Assembly (NCBI GenBank): GCA_963921935.1
Contig: OY998184.1
Span: forward strand, 27,965,067 to 28,029,066
Origin: Galeruca laticollis
Taxonomy: Eukaryota; Arthropoda; Insecta; Coleoptera; Chrysomelidae
Direction of reading: 5' to 3'
DNA: 64,000 nt
Of this stretch, positions 33,555 to 44,848 are shown piece after piece. The translations under genes were made by a program, and so were the position numbers. Numbering within the stretch: position 1 is the first letter of the stretch; each line of letters opens with the position of its first letter. The notes under the pieces are model-generated. The model did no database searches, was not told where the DNA came from, and saw only the letters and a list, made by a program, of their open reading frames with translations.

Positions 33555-34067
33555 AATTTCCTACCGGGGATTCTTCGCACCCTTTGTCCATTGAAGGACT
33601 GCCGGGGACTAAGGGCCATTGTTTTAAGTGTATTTGTCATGATGATTATACTAGGGAAATGTAATGAGGTGGTTTCCCCTTGCCTTCCTCATCGCTGTTC
33701 AAACGCCTTTCTGTGGTTTTCACTCCGCCGTTTGATATCTGATTCCCAACCAATGGAGTTTTTTTTTCACTTATTGCTTGGGGTCAGTTCTGAGCAGCCA
33801 GCTGCCTTTGCTCAGTGCTAGTTGCCTATACTACCCCTAAAAGCAGGGTGGCCACTTACGTCGGATCCGCCGTGTCGGAGCTTCTCTTCTTCGCCTTCCC
33901 CGCCGGTGTGGTCTTCATCCGTAACCCTAGACAAGGGGCCCTTACAAGGTTCTATCAGCCAGAGCCAGCTGAGCCTATTTTTTTAGCGAGGTGTTACTCC
34001 TCGATCCCTCCTCCTTTCTTACCTCTTGCGTGGTAAGGCCCCAGGCTTGGGACTGGCGTAGCGGAGT
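33555..34067 (-). other. RTE LINE 5' region
   Basis: This GC-richer leader runs from the TSD to the endonuclease frame. It contains the frameshifted N-terminal leader and presumably the internal promoter. Confidence 0.55.
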
Positions 34068-34079
34068 TAAAACGTACAT
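34068..34079 (+). repeat. Target-site duplication of the RTE LINE, right copy
   Basis: TAAAACGTACAT, identical to the left copy. Confidence 0.85.
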
Positions 34080-35654
34080 GGAAACATTTATTTAAGAAAA
34101 TTCACAAATTTACCAAAAAAAAAATGTGAATTCTTTTGTTTTTGATTTGATGTAAAAATGTAACCTGTCCAATTGGTATTGTGCCACTGGGATTTTTAAA
34201 TATAGAGAAGTGGAAACACGGTTGCTTCGTAATCTGTTAATTGTTACAATAAAGTATTTGTGACTACAGAAAATTTATCATAAGGGAAAGTTAAAGGCTG
34301 CAGCAAAGTTGATGAAAAATTGGATATTTAATTGAATTGAATGTTGCAATAGAAGTAACTCTACGTTAAATATCTGGCAAGAACAAAATATACTACAAAT
34401 ATCTTTCAGGCAAGATTTGTGGAAGGTATTTTATAAAAAGACAATGCGCTACACCAAGAACAATGTTATCTAACTTTACAAATTTCGTGGTATGCGCGAA
34501 ATAAATCATCGCATGACGTGGAACTCCATACATTTTATACAGCTTCAAACATTAGTTAATTTCTCATAGTTGATTGATGATGGAAGCTTAGAATTTGTTT
34601 GATATGTCTATGGATTTCACGACTTTTTGTTGGCCTAAACAAAGCATTTCTGATCTTACAGTTCACTCATATTATCAATAAATATGAAAATGTATTGTGA
34701 TATTGCCAGAAAAACATCTTCATCTGATACTTAATTAGCTAGTACATTACAAAACTGTTAACGCTTATTCACATCCTACAAATAAATTTCCTTCAAATCT
34801 AGAGTTTCTATGGAGAAAAACTTGTGGGTTTGTTCTTGCATATTGGATTGGAATTAATTTGTTAACTCATTTCCTGAGTTTTTTTTATGGAGTTTTGCGG
34901 ATAATAGGGCAGTTTTTGTTAGAACGGATTGTTTAAATCGAATTTAATAGGTTCTAAAGACACTCCTTCTATTAAAGCCGATCCAAAATAGATAACTTCC
35001 ACTTACATTTGAATCAACAGTCCCTTCATTATCTTCTTCTCTCTAGTCTCAGCCTTACTCAAATGTTGGAGTATTTCTCCAAAACTTATTTTTGTGACAA
35101 TTTTTGAGACCTGCGAGACTTTAATAAGACGAACGAATATGATAGAAACTTTAAATTCACCATGGAATGGTGACATTCAGATGTGCCAAAAATTTACATT
35201 CAGAGATATATTCACCCAGACACCTTCTTTGCAAACTTGTTCATTGTCGTTGATAAATGTTGGAAGAGTACTAATGTTACAGATTCCACCTATATTTTCA
35301 GGAAATCAGGTGTCAAATATAAAAATAAGAGGACAATTCATTTAATAATTATTAACTTGTTGGTTTCCATTAAAATACTCTGTTTATTTTATATATGATA
35401 TTAAAAATGTGTATAGCTTTACCGATTAAAAAAATTCCGATAGTTCGTTCAATAATTACAGCAGCGACACAGTGAACGAATCACTTTTTAATTTGAACCG
35501 AGATTTTTTAAAACCCTAGGGACGTGGGGTGGGTGAGAGAGTTACAGGCCTGGACTCAAAATTGTTCTTTTGTTTACATTCCACAATATTGAAAAATATA
35601 TTTGTCGCTTTAGGTTCAGCATATATTATAAATTTGATAACTCATAAATCGATA
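34080..35654. other. AT-rich spacer without recognisable gene
   Basis: Open frames of 70-85 codons at about 35.1-35.4 kb show no known motif. No repeat boundaries seen. Confidence 0.4.
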
Positions 35655-35850
35655 TGTTAGAATTCATATTCATCTATGATTGAAATGGTCGAGTGTGTAT
35701 TCATTATGTCATTTTAAAATATTATGTCATGTATGAAATAATACGTCTTGTCAATATAAATGTGAAAAGTAAGGAAATCAATAAATCTAGTTCCAAAATC
35801 TCCGTTGATTCAAATCAGCAACTAATAAAGTACCGCTTAATAAATCTAAA
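35655..35850 (+). repeat. Possible 5' LTR of the copia element
   Basis: It begins TGTTAGAATTC and ends just before a copia-type primer-binding site; a possible polyadenylation signal (AATAAA) lies inside. No second copy is in the window to prove it, so boundaries are inferred. Confidence 0.4.
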
Positions 35851-35851
35851 A

Positions 35852-35865
35852 GGTTAAGGGCCCAG
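35852..35865 (+). promoter_or_regulatory. Copia-type primer-binding site
   Basis: GGTTAAGGGCCCAG closely resembles the GGTTATGGGCCCAG site of Drosophila copia, which pairs to the internal half of initiator tRNA-Met. Confidence 0.6.
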
Positions 35866-35965
35866 ATAAAACAGAAAAATTTATGAAGTAAACGTGAAAA
35901 GATAAAATTAATTAATAACCTAAGTGCACGTGCCTGAGCAGAAGAAATTAAAACAAATAGTGAAG

Positions 35966-36835
35966 ATGACTGACTCTAATACCATGTCTGTGTATCCTTA
36001 GTTAAATGAAAACAATTTCTCTACTTGGAAGTATCGAGTTTTCTGTCTCTTAGAAGGTGAAGGTGTAAAATGGGTAATAGACAACATAAAAAAGAGACAG
36101 ATATGGCTGAATAGGAAAAAAAGGAGTACAGGAAAGCGGACACAAAAGCAAAGAACTGCATAGTGCAGTGTATCAGAGATAACCATATAGAATATGTAAG
36201 TATTGCAGGTACTTGCTTTAAGTAATGTCTTCGAACGAATGAGCGCTATATCGAAACTGTTCCTACGCAGGAAACTTCTGACAATGAAATGCACCACGGG
36301 ATTACAGGAGCATTTCACAAAATACGATTCCATTATACGTGAAGGTATGGGCATTTCGATGGAACAGGATGATAAAATATCACACCTATTGTTGACAATT
36401 CCAAGCAAGTATGACAATGTAATCACTGTACTGGAAACAATGGATGCTGAACTAACCCTAGATTTTGTTAAAACACGACTCTTGGATGCAGAACTAAAAT
36501 CCAAACATACATCAGTAAAAAGCGACAGTGCAGTGACATTCTCGGCACACTCAAGAGGCTGATGCTACGAATGCGGTTCAACAAGACATTATATGTCAGA
36601 CTGCCCAAAGAAAGCCACATCTAGCCATGATGAAGGAAACCAGCAGTGGAACAGGCGCTATCACAATAGGGAAAGATCCAGATCATGGAACCACAGGGGG
36701 CACAGAGGCCACTATCAAAGGACTGAACAAAGCAGAAGCCATCTCACACAAGTTGAGGGTCTAGATGATGATATATCATTTGTAGCAAACACTGAAGATG
36801 GGACCAAAGCGTTTTTTAATGGAAGTGTAACGTAC
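35966..36835 (+). pseudogene. Ty1/copia gag remnant with zinc knuckle
   Basis: It starts at ATG 35966, about 100 bp after the primer site, and reads LNENNFSTWKYRVFCLLEGE, the usual copia gag opening (F.G.NY..W...M...L). After frameshifts comes the gag core (LQEHFTKYDSIIREG, ISHLLLTIPSKYDNVI, LDFVKTRLLDAE). A stop at 36560-36562 is followed by the zinc knuckle CYECGSTRHYMSDC. The frame then reaches the protease start and is cut at 36831 by the gypsy insertion; it resumes at 41167. Confidence 0.85.
36832..36835 (+). repeat. GTAC target duplication, left copy
   Basis: GTAC precedes the left LTR and recurs at 41163-41166 after the right LTR. Removing the insert and one GTAC restores continuity of copia coding. 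Confidence 0.85.
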
Positions 36836-37256
36836 TGTATTGTTTTTCTTATTTATTTAAAACAGTTAATCCTGACGGGTGGGATAAATTCGTACACACG
36901 GTAAGTTCACTTACTTAATTTATTTATTCACTAATTTATATTATATACACAGTATATGCACTTAAACTAATTTATATTAACACTTCACTACTGTTTATTT
37001 ACTTGTTTATCTCACGAGATCTCTGCATAAACTGACTTCTCCCGCTGGTCGGTCCTTTATATATTAGTACCTTTCTTACTAGATGATTCTAGATTGCGGC
37101 TTACACAAAAAAATCGGCTCCCTGGAATTTTCTAGATAAGAATAAAATCGTAAACAGTTCTAAGAAATCCTTGCGCATCCGCCAAAATTTTAACTTTCAT
37201 ACATGGCTTAGACAGAGTCGGTTTCAGGGACTACACTAGTGTGCTATTTCGTAACA
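36836..37256 (-). repeat. 3' LTR (421 bp) of the inserted gypsy element
   Basis: It matches 40763-41162 across TTTAAAACAGTT, CTTCTCCCGCTGGTCGGTCC, ATCGGCTCCCTGGA and CATACATGGCTTAG. It has about 40 bp extra near its high-coordinate end. Confidence 0.9.
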
Positions 37257-37258
37257 TT

Positions 37259-38021
37259 ACACCCTCCTTAAATAGAAACTCCTCCTGGAACTTTTGGGTA
37301 GCCGAGACTGAATGTTTGAATCGGCAACTGGCCCCATTTCTACACTTTACGATCTTATGGAAATAACAGGGCATTGCCTTCATCGGATACTGAAAACGGG
37401 GGTTGTAGCTGCAAATTAATATCTGGACACCGGTATCTTGGAGGATCACCTCTACCACGTTCCTGATGACTCGCCAATCCAACTGGTTACTCGCTATCTT
37501 AGGCATAGCCAGTTCCTTCACACTGGATTCGAAGACATGGTCTCGGAGGTTTAGAAATGCTTCCCACACATCACGGTAGGTAGATCGATATTGAAATTAA
37601 TTTTTACGTACCACGTAGAAGACGTACTGCGAATTGTGTTTCAGTCTCAGTGTCTTGCCAGGGGCTGGAATCTGGTCTACAAGTTTTTGTAATTGCCCGA
37701 ACTTTTTTCGAAAAACGGTTGCTAACCTTCACGGTTTCTTGATAAGGGTGGGGATGTTGTATGCCAGTGAATAATCTTCCGGGAGAGTGAACAAATCTTG
37801 ACTCCATATCTAGCTTTCCCGGTACCTCTATACGCGCCCATTAATTCATCGAAGATAGGGTCAGACACATCTCGAATATGGAGAACTCCTTTCTCTAGGT
37901 CATGGTCTCCTTCGAATGGCGCTAGTCGGTTTTGGTGAACTACTTTTGGTTTTCCGTTGGGGATCTTGCTTATGCGATATATAACATCATTGATCCTTTT
38001 CTTGATTAAGTATGAACCTTC
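37259..38021 (-). other. Gypsy element: end of pol and 3' untranslated region
   Basis: Between the integrase and the 3' LTR lie decayed frames. One (37231-37569) contains CYFHKIVKCRNGASCRFKH, a CCCH zinc-finger-like string of unknown role. A purine-rich AAGGAGGGTG on the minus strand abuts the LTR and can serve as polypurine tract. Confidence 0.45.
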
Positions 38022-39100
38022 TCAGGATTTTTGTAATTTTGGAGAAAATCCTTCTCTCCTTGTCGGGTTGTGTAACCATACATTTTCCCCTTCTCCAAAA
38101 TCGCCTACTGTGGCCTGCGTGTCGTACCGACTTTTCATTCTGTCGCTGGCAACTTGAAAATTTGTTCGAACTAATTCATGAATATCGTCCAGCCTTGTTC
38201 TAAATTGGATCACGTAGTCTTCTCCTGCTAGATCTTCTCCAGGCCGACAATAAAATTTCAGGTCACAAGGAAGCCTTATTTCACGTCCAAACAGGATTTT
38301 CGCAGGTGTTTCAACCGTGGACTCATTGACGGCAGATCGATAAGCCAATGCGAATAGGGAAAGATACTGGTCCCAATCTCTCTGATGGCTGGAAACTACT
38401 TTGGACAGGTATTTTGCAATAGTCCTGTTCATTATCTCGACCATTCCATTTGACTGTGGATATAATGCTGTTGTCCTGGTATTCTTCATTCCCAGCTTGT
38501 TGCAAGTCTCCTGCGCACATTTCTTCCCTGGTCACTGTGGACTTCCAAGGGCACTCCATATCGGCTAATAAATTATTTCACCAATAAATCCGCGACAGTT
38601 GCGGCCTCTTGATTCAGGATCGCGTAAATTTCCACCCACTTTGTGAAATAGTCCATTATAACCAGGATGTATTTACCACCACTTTCTGTCGTCGGAAATG
38701 GTCCAGCGATGTCTAAAGCAATCCTTTCGAAAGGGCTTCAAAGATTATACTGTTTCATACGTGCCTTTCTCTTGCGATGTGTCCATTACTCGTAGCACAA
38801 GTCGTACATTTCTTACACCATTCCTTCACATCGTCGGAGCTGTTCATCCAATAAAACTTTTCACGCACTCACTGAAGGGTTTTCTTTACTCCCAGATGAC
38901 CTCCCGATGGACTGTCGTGTAACTTCTTCAGTACCTCAGCTACTCTCGTTCTATGGATAACTAGCTATATCCTCATCTCGGAACCATCATCGTTTTCAAG
39001 GACTCTTTTCAACATTTCTTCTTCCAAGACAAGGGAGTCCCACTGAGCCCAATATACCTTGAGTGTCGATGAAAATCTTGACACTTCTTGCTATGTAGGT
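38022..39100 (-). pseudogene. Gypsy integrase region
   Basis: From high to low coordinate: an HHCC finger with GGHLGVKKT and CKKCTTCATS, then shifted frames of the core. After that comes a clean 155-codon frame, TTALYPQSNGMVEIMNRTIA (which carries the catalytic Glu), FALAYRSAVNESTVETPA, LFGREIRLPCDL and a linker. The final GENVWLHNPTRREGFSPKLQ block is the C-terminal domain. The first two catalytic Asp lie in frameshifted sequence, so the copy is inactive. Confidence 0.8.
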
Positions 39101-39765
39101 CGCCGATTTTTTTCCTTATATTGCCGAATCTTCTTTAGGTAAGGATCATTCTCCTGATCTTCTCTGATCCTGGTGGGTGACCATTCTTCATTGACTACCG
39201 TAATTCTTGAAACTGCAACTTCCTTAGATTTCGACTTGTTACAGTGAGAATAGTCTACAGGGCATGATCGTCTAGGCAGAGAGTCGGCTTTTCGGCGATT
39301 TACATCAGCTTGGTGTTCGCGAGTGTCTGATTCCTCCTGTGACTGGAGTTCTTGGGTTGCAGGAGTCTTGGGGCGCTTAGACTCACTGCGTACGTGCTCT
39401 AGCTCACCACACTTCCGGCATTTGATCTTATTCGGCTTCTTGTCTGCCATACCTTTCAACAAGTTGACGATCTGGTCAAGTCTATCATCGTCATCTTCTT
39501 CTTGCATGGTCCTACCTTTGTTGTTCCGCGAGCCTTTCGTGGCTGCTTTGCATTTAAGAGGTTCTTGGTTTGCAGGGGTCGTAGGACGCTTACACGAACT
39601 GCGTGCATGCTCTAGCTCGCCACAATTACAGCACCTGATTTTCTTCGGATTCTTGTCTAGCATACCTTTCAACAAGTTGACGATCTGGTCAAGTCTGTCA
39701 TCGTCACCTTCTTCCTGTATGGTTCTACCTTTGTTGTATCGTCGCTGCTTCATATTCAAGAGCAC
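39091..39765 (-). pseudogene. Gypsy gag nucleocapsid with tandemly duplicated zinc-knuckle unit
   Basis: Two ~70-residue units follow each other, each with a (DD)DRLDQIVNLLKGM linker and a knuckle. The first knuckle CCNCGELEHARSSC has all CCHC residues. In the second, CRKCGELEHVRSES, the last Cys is Ser. After the second unit the frame jumps to NRRKADSLPRRSCP, which is the end of a gypsy RNase H (family: GNADALSRRPC). So an internal deletion fused gag to the pre-integrase linker in frame, making a single 224-codon frame. Confidence 0.75.
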
Positions 39766-40718
39766 CAGTCAATGCATCGATCAATGTTTTAGGATGGGCT
39801 AGTCGAAACGTTTTCTCCATACCGTAGCCACATAAGCCGTCAATAAAGGCCTGGATACCTAAACAATCAGTTATGTTATCTGGTGCTGATGAATAAGCAA
39901 ATCGAACTAGTCGGGCAATATCCGGTTCATACTCTTGAAGGCTTTCGTTACGTTTCCGCCTTTGGTTCCAAAGGTTTTGTAGTACATCTAAGGCATCTCC
40001 CCGAAGCGCGATAGTTAAGTTCACTGCCCTCTCCCTATCGGACCAACTATTCACTCCAACAGCTGCTTAAAACTGTTTTACTTAATTGGTGCAGGCATTT
40101 TTTCATCGAACGTTGGGGCGTTGACTCTGATAAAACTGCCAATGTCCTCTAACTTAGGGTGTGTTTGTGGCTTGCAAGGATTTGTTTGCTCGGTCTTCTT
40201 TTCTTCCTCTGGCGTGCCTCGTGTTCTTGAATCGGCAATCTTTCCCTCTACCTCCTTGATTTTCTCGTCTATCGTTGTTATCTTATTCTCGATTTTCTCG
40301 TTCATCGTTGTCATCCTATTGTCTATGCCCGATTTTAGAGATGACACTTTATTCCCGACGTCAGCATCAATGTCATTTTTCATTAATAAGATATCGGCAG
40401 AAATCTTGTCCATGTTAGGAGAAATATCGTTCTTTATAGCCGAAATATCGCTTTTCACATTCGTTGAAATCTTCTCTGCCATGCCAGAAATCGTCTCTTC
40501 CATGGCAGAAATTTCTCGTCCATGTTAGCAGAAATTGACGAGATTAAGGTGGAAGCCTCGTCATTAAATAAAACTATTTCTGGATCCAAGCCGTCATTTT
40601 CCAGTGCCACTTTAAGTCTTTCTACTAATTCACTTTTCTTACAGGACGTTTCTAACTCGCGATTTTCCAATTCTGCTCTTAGTTCGGTAACTTTCAGGTC
40701 ACATAGTCTCTTGGCCAT
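39725..40718 (-). pseudogene. Gypsy gag with an N-terminal SAP domain
   Basis: The start ATG (40718, about 45 bp after the LTR) is followed by a SAP-like motif: LKVTELRAELENRELETSCK and KSELVERLKVAL. SAP motifs bind DNA. A coiled-coil segment with repeated NDI/MDKI and MTTMNEKIENKITTIDEKI follows. Then comes the capsid region (SDRERAVNLTIALRGDALDV, LCGYGMEKTFRLAHP). Frames change at about 40460 and 40070, so the polyprotein is broken. A SAP motif at the gag N-terminus is known for some insect gypsy families. Confidence 0.7.
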
Positions 40719-40744
40719 TGTTACGTATATATTTATTTATATTA

Positions 40745-40761
40745 TCCCACGTCTGACACCA
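40745..40761 (-). promoter_or_regulatory. Gypsy primer-binding site
   Basis: On the minus strand TGGTGTCAGACGTGGGA follows the 5' LTR. TGGTGTCAGA is a common insect gypsy primer-binding sequence. Confidence 0.7.
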
Positions 40762-40762
40762 A

Positions 40763-41162
40763 TGTACTGTTTTTCTTATTTATTTAAAACAGTTTATCCA
40801 CACGGTAGTTTCACTTATTTAATTTATTTATTCAATAAGCTATTCACTAATTCATAATATATACACAGTATATGCACTTAAGCTAATTCGTATAAACACT
40901 TCACTACTGTTTATCTCACGATGTCAAATTATAAACTAAACTTCTCCCGCTGGTCGGTCCTCTACATATTATTGATTTTTTTTACTAGATAATTCTAGAT
41001 TGCGGCTTACACAAAAACAATCGGCTCCCTGGAGTTTTCTAGATAAGACTGGTCACAAAAACAATGTCTAGATGAGAAAGTCACAAAAAATCGTAAATAG
41101 TTCTAAGAAATCCCTGCGCATCCGCCAAAAGTTTTACTTTCATACATGGCTTAGCCATAACA
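40763..41162 (-). repeat. 5' LTR (400 bp) of the inserted gypsy element
   Basis: Direct repeat of 36836-37256, ending AACA before the second GTAC. Confidence 0.9.
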
Positions 41163-41310
41163 GTACGTTGAATTTATTCTCGACTCCGGATGTACTGACC
41201 ATTTGGTGCAGCCACATTTTGCTTCAGAAATGATAAATAGAGATAAACTGACAGAAATCGTGGAGCAACTCATTATTAACACGTTAACTGCCGCGGGTAT
41301 TATTCATTGA
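41163..41310 (+). pseudogene. Copia protease start, continuation of the split element
   Basis: Immediately after the second GTAC the plus strand reads YVEFILDSGCTDHLV, the copia aspartic-protease active site (LDSGxxxH). It continues for about 35 codons and stops at about 41310. Integrase and RT do not follow; piggyBac sequence begins instead. Confidence 0.8.
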
Positions 41311-41369
41311 CGAACAACTTGTAGATTCCATTGTCACTGAAACAAATATTTATGCGGAACAAATAATCG

Positions 41370-42410
41370 TAAAAGGCATTATTGAATAAAAACGATAGGA
41401 CACTTGAACAAATGGTACCCTACATACAGAGACGAAGTGTATAGATTTATGGGAATTTTGATATGGATGGGATTAAATGAAAACCGTCTCTTCCCAATTA
41501 TTAGCGAAAATCAGATCTTTATTTGTGAAATGCAGCCAAATTAATGTCACGCAATAGATTCGAATATTATATAAACTGCAATCCCTTGTTGACTCACTGA
41601 ATGAGACATTCAAAAAATACGTTTTTTGTGATGAGAACATGGGCATTGATGAATCACTGGTTCCTCTTCGTGGCCAACTCAAGCTCCTTCAGTACATCAA
41701 GGGCAAACTACATGTGCTAGCAATAAAACTCTTCAAATTGTATATCTCCGGAGGATACAAGTTGCATTCTAAGATATATTGTGGTCAAAACAAAGTTGAA
41801 GGCACGAGTGTTGCTACGAAAGTTATTCTGGAACTGATGGAGCAAAAACTTGATAAAGGCGTATCACTCTACATTGATAACTTGTAAACAAGTTTGGAGT
41901 TGGCCCAAAAATTTATAGAAAGAAAAACACAATTAGTAGCAACGTTTCGAAAAAACAGAAAAGGTCTGCCTAAGGAAGTGATGAATGCCAAGCTGAAGAA
42001 TGGCCAAATAGTTGGCCAGTAAAAGAATGAACTAACTGTCTTCAAATAGGAAGACAAAATACATGAGAAGACCGAATAAATGGCAGAAATTCTTGGTAGA
42101 GATGGTACTAAATTCAAGCAGAAAACTGGAATTGATTATAATGAAGCTTAAGATATATCGATTTATCTTATCAGATATCTTCTTATTCAACATCGTTACG
42201 ACGAAGTATTAAATGGTTCAAAAACCATCTGACTAAACTCATTATCGGAGCAAGCGTTATCAATGGTTACTAGTTGTACAAAAAAAATGAGAACAATGCC
42301 GTCAGCAAAAGTATGACGAATTTAAAAGAAAACCTGTACATCATGCTTTTGAATGTTGGCAAGGTAAATATCGAAGCCACTCAATGAACTACCAACATGC
42401 ACATAGTCCT
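41370..42410 (+). pseudogene. piggyBac-like transposase fragment 2
   Basis: In mixed frames the strand reads YRFMGILIWMGLNE, then MGIDESLVPLRGQLKLLQYI (first catalytic Asp), then KGVSLYIDNL (second Asp) directly followed by a stop at 41885-41887. Next are SLELAQKFIERKTQLVATFR and KNRKGLPKEV. The block order is that of DDE_Tnp_1_7. Many stops and shifts follow; no cysteine-rich domain and no clear TTAA ends were found. It differs strongly from the copies at 9.0 and 50.1 kb. Confidence 0.8.
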
Positions 42411-43187
42411 GCTACAAAACAAGGTCGTGGCAAGATCTGCTCTCAAAAGAACAAAGAAGCCCATGTTGGGGCAAACGCAATACGAAGCAAGTTTCTTCGC
42501 GATCTCAAGTATGCACATATTATGAGCCATTGCTTTGCTTAGAATTTTTTTACACGTAATATTACATTCAAGAAATATAATAAATTTTTTATTCGAATTT
42601 AATATGATACTAACCATCAGCTTTTTAATTTCCTTTCTTGATATTACCACAATGCTTCTATTTTTGTAATAATGAATTTTTTTCACATGAAGCAAGGTAT
42701 TGTTGGTGTATACGAAATTATACACACATTTACGTATTACGAACCCCCTGAGATGTAGGGGAGGTCGGGTACAGTTGTAACAATTTTTACTTATGATTTT
42801 TTTTCTGTTACTGTCTATAAAATTAAAAAGAAACATAAATGCCTCCATGTGTGCCAATGATATAGCTATAGAAATAATTAATATTAATGATGTTGGTCAC
42901 TTCATTAACAAGAAAAAATATATATAATGTGGTGGGACAGAATGTTACAATCGTACCCGCAGGTGTGACAATTGTAACATGCACGGGGGTCAAATGTAAC
43001 AAAGTCTGAAACTATTGAAAATAATATTTATTAGTGAAAAAAATTAAGAATACATATTTAGTGAAACATTATGATTATAAAACTAAACCAATTGGAATCA
43101 TTTCACATTAAAGCCATATTCTTAATTAAAAAAAGAATATAAAACAAGATAATATTATTTTCATTTAAATTAAATGAGAAATAAACA

Positions 43188-44843
43188 CTAGTCACTCTCA
43201 TCATCATCATCATCGCAGCTCAAACAATAGAAAAAGTCGGATCGTAGCTTATGAACACATGATTCGTGTGCCCATTGTTTGCACTTATTACACTGAATCC
43301 ATGTCGCTTTGGGTTTCCCGGTGTAGGGTTTAAAGCAATATAGGCAAAATGAATCTTCTGTTTCAGAATCTTCCATTTCAGAATCTTCCGTTTCTTCATC
43401 TGTCACACGAGAGGAACCTAGTCTACCATCGATATTTTTAGACTTCCTAGATAAACTTTCATTATTTGTGCCTTTAAGTTTTTTGGTTTTTGCGTCATCT
43501 TCATTTTCCACTACATTTCTTTTTATGGTGTTTGCTTTCTGTTTCCTCTTACTCTGTTCTTCTTCGAGAATCAGCTTTTCTGGCGTATCTGTTAAAATAG
43601 CACTATGCTTCTTTCTTCTCTTCGTAATTTGCTTTTTTATGCCACCTACTGCCTTTGGAAGAGGGCGAATTTGTTCAAGAACCCGAAAGGATTGATTCAG
43701 ATCTTCTGGGTTATCTGGTCTTCTGCTGGGACCTGGTATAGCTACATTTGCGACACTTCCGTCATTTTCATTGCTTGTAGCCGTAGTTTCTACTAAGTTA
43801 TTTTCTAGTAAATCCCTGTCAGTTACAGATGAAGGCGAAAATTCGTCGTCTCCAAAAATATCCCTGTTAAAGGGCCAAATTCCTGACACCCTGAATCCTC
43901 CCATAATATTTGTGGGTGTTGTTGCTTTTGGAAATGCCTCAGCAACTACACCGGGGATATCGTATATAGTCATTGTCTGACCGGGATGCGATTTCATCCA
44001 ATTGTCCATTGCACCATTGACGTAATGTTTGAAAGGACCGTAGACACCACGGTCCAACGGCTGTAACTTGTGCGATGTATGTGGGGGGAACGACAATAAA
44101 ACAACTCCATTAGCTCTACAGAACTCTATAGTTGGCACATATAGGTGGGAATCATGATTGTCCAACAAAAGTAGAACTTTTTTTTCAGGTGTGGGTCTCA
44201 CATGCTTTACGAAGTGTTTCATGAATATTAAAAACGTATCTTCGTTCATCCAGCCGGAGCCATTCGCCTCACCGATACATCCTGGGGGACCATTGCTTAT
44301 AAAATGTGCTTGAAATTTTTTGCGAGGGAATATGAAGAGAAGGGGGACAGTGTTTCCGACAGCACTAACAGCTGTGCAAACAGTTACCAAAGTGCCCCGT
44401 TCTCCAGAAGTAACTGCACCTACTTGTTTTGTGCCTTTTATGGCAACGATTTTGTTTGGCTTTTGTACGGTGGTGACCCCAGTTTCGTCGACGTTGTAAA
44501 TGTCAGCGGGCTCAATCTTATATTTTTCAAGAAGATTTGAGAGATTATCGTAGAATTTGCCGACATTTACTTTGTTAAAGTTAATCGCACGTGCATAGCT
44601 GGTTGCCTCTGGAGTTCTTATAGATAAATTAGGGTGTCTATGCATGAAATTTGTAAACCAGTCCTTACCAGCTTGTCCATTTTCTGACCATTTGGGATGG
44701 ACCGCCATTTCGTTTTCTTTCGCGAATTGATACACCCGCGAACAAAAATTTAATAAACATTGGTTTTTTAGGCTTTTATTTGAACTACTAACCAATTTAC
44801 GAATTTCTTTTGGCGTTAGCCCAAAATATATAACTGAAGACAT
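43188..44843 (-). CDS. pogo-like transposase, catalytic and PHD-finger part (element 2)
   Basis: A 551-codon open frame contains TPKEIRKLV and then the CENP-B-type domain (FTNFMHRHPNLSIRTPEATS). The DDD catalytic core is complete: YNVDETGVTT (first Asp), VLLLLDNHDSH (second), HKLQPLDRGVYGPFK (third). SFPPHTSHKLQ is the family signature. After IRPLPKAV and SAILTDTPEK comes an acidic tract (TEDSEMEDSETEDS). Last is a full PHD-type C4HC3 finger from CLYCFKPYTG to FYCLSC. All catalytic residues are present. The N-terminal helix-turn-helix lies in another frame just upstream (44849-45091); a one-base shift at about 44850 separates them. Confidence 0.9.
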   Translation of the reverse strand: MSSVIYFGLTPKEIRKLVSSSNKSLKNQCLLNFCSRVYQFAKENEMAVHPKWSENGQAGKDWFTNFMHRHPNLSIRTPEATSYARAINFNKVNVGKFYDNLSNLLEKYKIEPADIYNVDETGVTTVQKPNKIVAIKGTKQVGAVTSGERGTLVTVCTAVSAVGNTVPLLFIFPRKKFQAHFISNGPPGCIGEANGSGWMNEDTFLIFMKHFVKHVRPTPEKKVLLLLDNHDSHLYVPTIEFCRANGVVLLSFPPHTSHKLQPLDRGVYGPFKHYVNGAMDNWMKSHPGQTMTIYDIPGVVAEAFPKATTPTNIMGGFRVSGIWPFNRDIFGDDEFSPSSVTDRDLLENNLVETTATSNENDGSVANVAIPGPSRRPDNPEDLNQSFRVLEQIRPLPKAVGGIKKQITKRRKKHSAILTDTPEKLILEEEQSKRKQKANTIKRNVVENEDDAKTKKLKGTNNESLSRKSKNIDGRLGSSRVTDEETEDSEMEDSETEDSFCLYCFKPYTGKPKATWIQCNKCKQWAHESCVHKLRSDFFYCLSCDDDDDESD

Positions 44844-44848
44844 CCGTA

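Larger units (their letters stand above)
27952..34067 (-). mobile_element. RTE-type LINE, full-length size, interrupted by a pogo-like element
   Basis: Identical 12-bp repeats (27940-27951 and 34068-34079) bound it. Without the 28725-31507 insertion it is about 3.3 kb, the size of RTE elements. The 3' end (low coordinate) is a short AAGAAG repeat rather than poly-A, also RTE-like. The order is 5' leader, apurinic-type endonuclease, RT, C-terminal domain. Frameshifts in the RT region make it inactive. RTE elements mobilise by target-primed reverse transcription. Confidence 0.85.
36836..41162 (-). mobile_element. Ty3/gypsy-type LTR retrotransposon, RT-deleted, inserted in copia
   Basis: LTRs are 36836-37256 (3', since the element is on the minus strand) and 40763-41162 (5'). 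They begin TGTA and end AACA. A 4-bp GTAC duplication flanks it. Internally, on the minus strand, are PBS, a SAP-domain gag with duplicated zinc knuckle, and integrase. The region between the knuckles and the end of RNase H, including all RT motifs, is gone. The copy is therefore non-autonomous. Confidence 0.9.

Noticed and set aside
37231..37569. CCCH zinc-finger-like string as an independent gene
   Set aside because: It lies between integrase and LTR of the gypsy element, has a single finger, and no own promoter or splice structure.
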